Of a stretch of 8,598 bases of DNA, positions 7,008-8,598 are shown piece by piece (the stretch's first letter is position 1; each line of letters opens with the position of its first letter). The stretch covers positions 1 to 8,598 of the forward strand of contig CAYUKM010000119.1 of NCBI GenBank assembly GCA_964445255.1, in the 5' to 3' direction. This DNA is from SHLQ01 sp964445255 (GTDB lineage: Bacteria > Actinomycetota > Acidimicrobiia > Acidimicrobiales > SHLQ01). The notes below the pieces were generated by a model, which was not told where the DNA came from, ran no database searches, and worked only from the letters and a program-made list of their open reading frames with translations. The position numbers and the translations under genes were made by a program.

Positions 7008-7023
7008 GTAAAGTCCGCTTTCC
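7008..7023. promoter_or_regulatory. Operator copy C (GTAAAG-N4-CTTTCC)
   Basis: GTAAAG-TCCG-CTTTCC abuts copy B directly and has the same half-sites as copy A, including the trailing AT. It lies upstream of the -35 box on the minus strand, between this promoter and the divergent 86-aa gene. Confidence 0.65.
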
Positions 7024-7033
7024 ATCAGGTCTG

Positions 7034-7063
7034 TTGATGGCTGAACCTCGCAGAACAAATAGT
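7034..7063 (+). promoter_or_regulatory. Possible divergent promoter for the 86-aa membrane protein
   Basis: TTGATG (7034-7039) and AATAGT (7058-7063, 4 of 6 matches to TATAAT) are separated by 18 bp on the plus strand. Transcription would start near 7070. It is 10 bp from operator copy C, so the same regulator could affect it. The match is modest. Confidence 0.3.
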
Positions 7064-7072
7064 GAATCCTCG

Positions 7073-7084
7073 CGGTCGCGACCG
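7073..7084. repeat. Perfect 12-bp palindrome CGGTCGCGACCG
   Basis: The 12 bases are identical to their reverse complement and lie 34 bp before the ATG of the 86-aa gene. This could be a small operator, but GC-rich palindromes of this length also arise by chance. Confidence 0.3.
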
Positions 7085-7118
7085 TCTTCCAACGGCGTTC
7101 GGTGACAGTCTGGATGTG

Positions 7119-7379
7119 ATGAGCTTTGAACGGACCGGTGAGTCGATCCCGGGTGATGACCCGCCCCCGTGGACTCGTCACGCGTTGATCATCTCCGGAA
7201 CATCGCCGGGGTTCTTCCTGCTGGCGATCTTCTTCGCGTTCCGCTGGGTGCTGATCGGTGGCGAGCGAGCAACGGACTTTCAAACGACGGCCATCTTGTT
7301 CGCGATTGTGGGACTCGTCTTGTTGTTCATCAACATCATGCTCCGCCGACATCTTGTGGAACGCTACGGCGACGGCTGA
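7119..7379 (+). CDS. Small two-helix membrane protein, function unknown
   Basis: I do not recognise this 86-aa protein. A short acidic, proline-rich N-terminus (PGDDPPPWTR, 11-20) leads into hydrophobic segments at about 23-47 and 57-75, and the protein ends in a charged tail (RRHLVERYGDG). This suggests a helical hairpin in the membrane with both ends on the same side. The ATG at 7119 is chosen because the residues upstream, back to a GTG at 7062, do not look protein-like; a GTG at 7116 is nearly equivalent. No clear ribosome site is seen. It is divergent from the membrane protein-xre unit and convergent with the mhuD-like gene 15 bp away. Coding status is supported by the open frame and the coherent helices only. 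Confidence 0.6.
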   Translation: MSFERTGESIPGDDPPPWTRHALIISGTSPGFFLLAIFFAFRWVLIGGERATDFQTTAILFAIVGLVLLFINIMLRRHLVERYGDG

Positions 7380-7385
7380 GTTCTT

Positions 7386-7406
7386 GCCGGGGGCTTAGCC
7401 CTTGGC
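7386..7406 (+). terminator. Possible terminator hairpin after the 86-aa gene
   Basis: GCCGGGGGC (7386-7394) and GCCCTTGGC (7398-7406) can form a 9-bp stem with two G-U pairs and a TTA loop in plus-strand RNA. It starts 7 nt after the stop codon. No U-run follows, so it may only slow polymerase or protect the 3' end. It overlaps the stop of the convergent mhuD-like gene. Confidence 0.3.
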
Positions 7407-7727
7407 TACTTCAACTTCGAACTCGAGCAGCGCCGCGCCCATGCTGACCGGTGGCTTCGGAGCTTCGCCCTCTGGTGTTGCATGCGCTTGGGTGGCGCGG
7501 TCGCCGTCTCGCCATGCTTCATATGACGCTTGGTCCGCCCAGCGGGTGTAGACGAACCACCGGGTCTCGGTGTCGCTTGTGGGGCGAAGCAACTCGAAAC
7601 CTTGGAACCCTTCAACCCCATCGAGGCTCGACATGCGAGCCGTAAAGCGCTTCACGATCTCGTCACCCGCCTGGGGTGGGATCTCGAGTGCGTTGATTTT
7701 GACGACGGAGCCAGGTGAAGTTGCCAT
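7395..7727 (-). CDS. mhuD: MhuD/IsdG-like haem-degrading monooxygenase
   Basis: The 110-aa product is a small ABM-fold monooxygenase and resembles mycobacterial MhuD (Rv3592) along its length. It has VVKINALEIP (8-17), GFQGFELLRP (40-49), RWFVYTRWADQASYEAW (56-72) and the closing LLEFEV (100-105). MhuD binds haem through N7, W66 and H75; by my alignment from memory the counterparts here are N12, W72 and H82. The loop between the Trp and His is one residue longer, and the segment before the final strand is proline-rich. Known family role: oxidative opening of haem to release iron, as a cytoplasmic dimer. A general antibiotic-biosynthesis-type monooxygenase is the alternative. The ATG at 7727 lies 6 nt after a TAGAAT box with no ribosome site, so translation looks leaderless. 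The upstream neighbour on the same strand is an amidohydrolase, with no evident functional link. Confidence 0.75.
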   Translation of the reverse strand: MATSPGSVVKINALEIPPQAGDEIVKRFTARMSSLDGVEGFQGFELLRPTSDTETRWFVYTRWADQASYEAWRDGDRATQAHATPEGEAPKPPVSMGAALLEFEVEVAKG

Positions 7728-7733
7728 GGCCTG

Positions 7734-7739
7734 ATTCTA
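7734..7739 (-). promoter_or_regulatory. Leaderless -10 box of the mhuD-like gene
   Basis: TAGAAT (5 of 6 matches to TATAAT) on the minus strand ends 6 nt before the ATG at 7727. This is the distance expected when transcription starts at the start codon. No convincing -35 box is seen; the region where it would lie overlaps an arm of palindrome 1. Confidence 0.5.
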
Positions 7740-7749
7740 GAGCGCGAAA

Positions 7750-7796
7750 ATCTGTGGTCGGTTTCCGTTGCTCTTGCCTCATTTCGGACCACAGAT
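7750..7796. repeat. Palindromic element, copy 1
   Basis: The arms ATCTGTGGTC (7750-7759) and GACCACAGAT (7787-7796) are perfect inverted repeats around a 27-nt centre. The copy-1 element read on the minus strand resembles copy 2 read on plus: both have GAAA just after the first arm and GGAAA near the second. It lies immediately upstream of the mhuD-like promoter. Confidence 0.75.
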
Positions 7797-7806
7797 CCCA
7801 GTTTGA

Positions 7807-7857
7807 AAATCTGTGGTCAGAAACCAGCTGCTACCGCGGAAAGCGGACCACAGATTT
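7807..7857. repeat. Palindromic element, copy 2
   Basis: The arms AAATCTGTGGTC (7807-7818) and GACCACAGATTT (7846-7857) are perfect 12-bp inverted repeats around a 27-nt centre, the same centre length as copy 1. Arms of the two copies are 59 bp apart. The element begins one base after the amidohydrolase stop codon on the minus strand, so it could shape the 3' end of that transcript. A dispersed REP-like repeat is the other reading. Confidence 0.75.
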
Positions 7858-7858
7858 C

Positions 7859-8598
7859 CTAAGCCCTGTGGCCGAAGTCGCGTTGGTAGGTCTGCCAGCC
7901 GAGTTCTTGGTAGGTGCGGTTGGTGGTGGGGCGGTAGTTGATCTCGCGTTCGGCGCGGAGTTGTTCGATGGCGGTTTCGTCGATGCCGCACGCGACCTCG
8001 GGTAGGTCGACCCCGAAGACCCTCGCCGCGTTGCCGCCGAATATCTTGGCCTTGATCTCGTCGGTGAGCGCCGGGTAGCCGAACTCTTCTTGGAACTCTT
8101 CGGAGATCTGTAGTGCCCGGAACAGCTGGATTTGGTCTTGGGGGTTCCCGTACCAAAGGGAGTCGGTGCCCCACAAGATGTTGTCCTCACCGATGTGCAC
8201 CAGGAGCTTGCCGATGAGATGTGCGGCTTCGTTTGGGCTTGCCATGACGTTGCGCCATGTCGAGCCCAGTTCGGCGTACACGTTGCCCGGGCTGCCAGCG
8301 TCGAGCACCGAGGTAATCAGCCGGTTGACGCCGAAGTCGTTTTCCCGAGAGTACGGGCCTTCCGTGAAGCTGTTCTCGTAGCCGGAGTGGTACACCAAGA
8401 TGTCGACGTCGGGATGGTTGACGGCTGCGGGCCCAACATCAGCGGGCGATGACGCAGGGTTGTTTCCCGACAGGCCTTTGTGCACGGCCACGATCGGTAC
8501 GCCGACCTCTTGGACCTTCTCGAAATAGGCGTTGCCGGTGGCATCATCGAGTCGCCACTCCGGGCCGCCGTTGTGGGTGTAGGTCTTGAACGCGTTGA
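7859..8598 (-). CDS. Amidohydrolase-family protein (amidohydrolase 2/ACMSD-like), C-terminal part
   Basis: The last 245 residues are visible and the N-terminus lies beyond the right edge. The visible part starts NAFKTYTHNGGPEW and carries the later metal-binding motifs of the amidohydrolase_2 TIM barrel: VHKG (H39 in visible numbering), YHSGYE (H70) and WGTDS (D145). The C-terminal IFGGNAARVFGVDL (185-198) is the usual end of the barrel. Family members are metal-dependent hydrolases or decarboxylases; the substrate cannot be told from this part. The N-terminal HxH motif of the barrel would be outside the window, so integrity is unchecked. The frame is open to the edge, so a GTG at 8491 is not the start. 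The stop at 7859-7861 lies next to palindromic element copy 2. Confidence 0.85.
   Translation of the reverse strand, partial: NAFKTYTHNGGPEWRLDDATGNAYFEKVQEVGVPIVAVHKGLSGNNPASSPADVGPAAVNHPDVDILVYHSGYENSFTEGPYSRENDFGVNRLITSVLDAGSPGNVYAELGSTWRNVMASPNEAAHLIGKLLVHIGEDNILWGTDSLWYGNPQDQIQLFRALQISEEFQEEFGYPALTDEIKAKIFGGNAARVFGVDLPEVACGIDETAIEQLRAEREINYRPTTNRTYQELGWQTYQRDFGHRA

Noticed and set aside
7013..7848. An 11-mer GGAAAGCGGAC shared by operator copy C (minus strand) and palindromic element 2
   Set aside because: Several 11-base matches are expected by chance in a window of this size, and the flanking operator half-site is absent from the palindromic element.
7750..7857. CRISPR-like repeat pair
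   Set aside because: There are only two units, the units are palindromic with similar centres, and there is no array or cas gene; inverted-repeat elements explain it better.

Overview
The window reads as ordinary chromosome from a moderately GC-rich actinobacterium. An Acidimicrobiia-type marine or soil lineage is my inference, not proven. Reasons: the actinobacterial form of SerC, an actinobacterial membrane-anchored molybdopterin oxidoreductase, a MhuD-like haem-degrading enzyme close to mycobacterial Rv3592, and at least two genes that look leaderless, with a -10 box 6-7 nt before the ATG. There are no rRNA or tRNA genes, IS elements, phage genes or CRISPR array.

Layout. 1-659 (minus) is the 5' end of a gene for a membrane-bound sulfite-oxidase-type molybdoenzyme, cut by the window edge. 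After a divergent spacer come rsgA (871-1944), a circularly permuted GTPase for 30S ribosome maturation, and ftsH (1987-3906), the membrane AAA+ zinc protease, both on plus. serC (3903-5024, minus) converges on ftsH with a 4-bp overlap of stop codons. It is divergent from a class I aspartate-type aminotransferase (5103-6296, plus). A 28-bp inverted repeat lies between those two aminotransferase genes. Both enzymes use the glutamate/2-oxoglutarate pair, so common control is plausible.

The right-hand third holds small genes. A minus-strand two-gene unit encodes a four-helix membrane protein (6517-6960) and a 71-aa Cro/XRE-type regulator (6305-6520), joined by an ATGA overlap. Its near-consensus leaderless promoter is covered by two of three copies of a 16-bp pseudopalindrome, GTMAAG-N4-CTTTCC, which looks like the operator of an autoregulated unit. 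This is the most interesting part of the window. Next are an 86-aa two-helix membrane protein (7119-7379, plus), a MhuD/IsdG-like monooxygenase (7395-7727, minus), two matched 47-51 bp palindromic elements (7750-7857), and the 3' part of an amidohydrolase-family gene (7859-8598, minus, cut by the right edge).

Most of the window is housekeeping. The candidate new biology is in the regulatory DNA: the operator array, the paired palindromes and the divergent inverted repeat.
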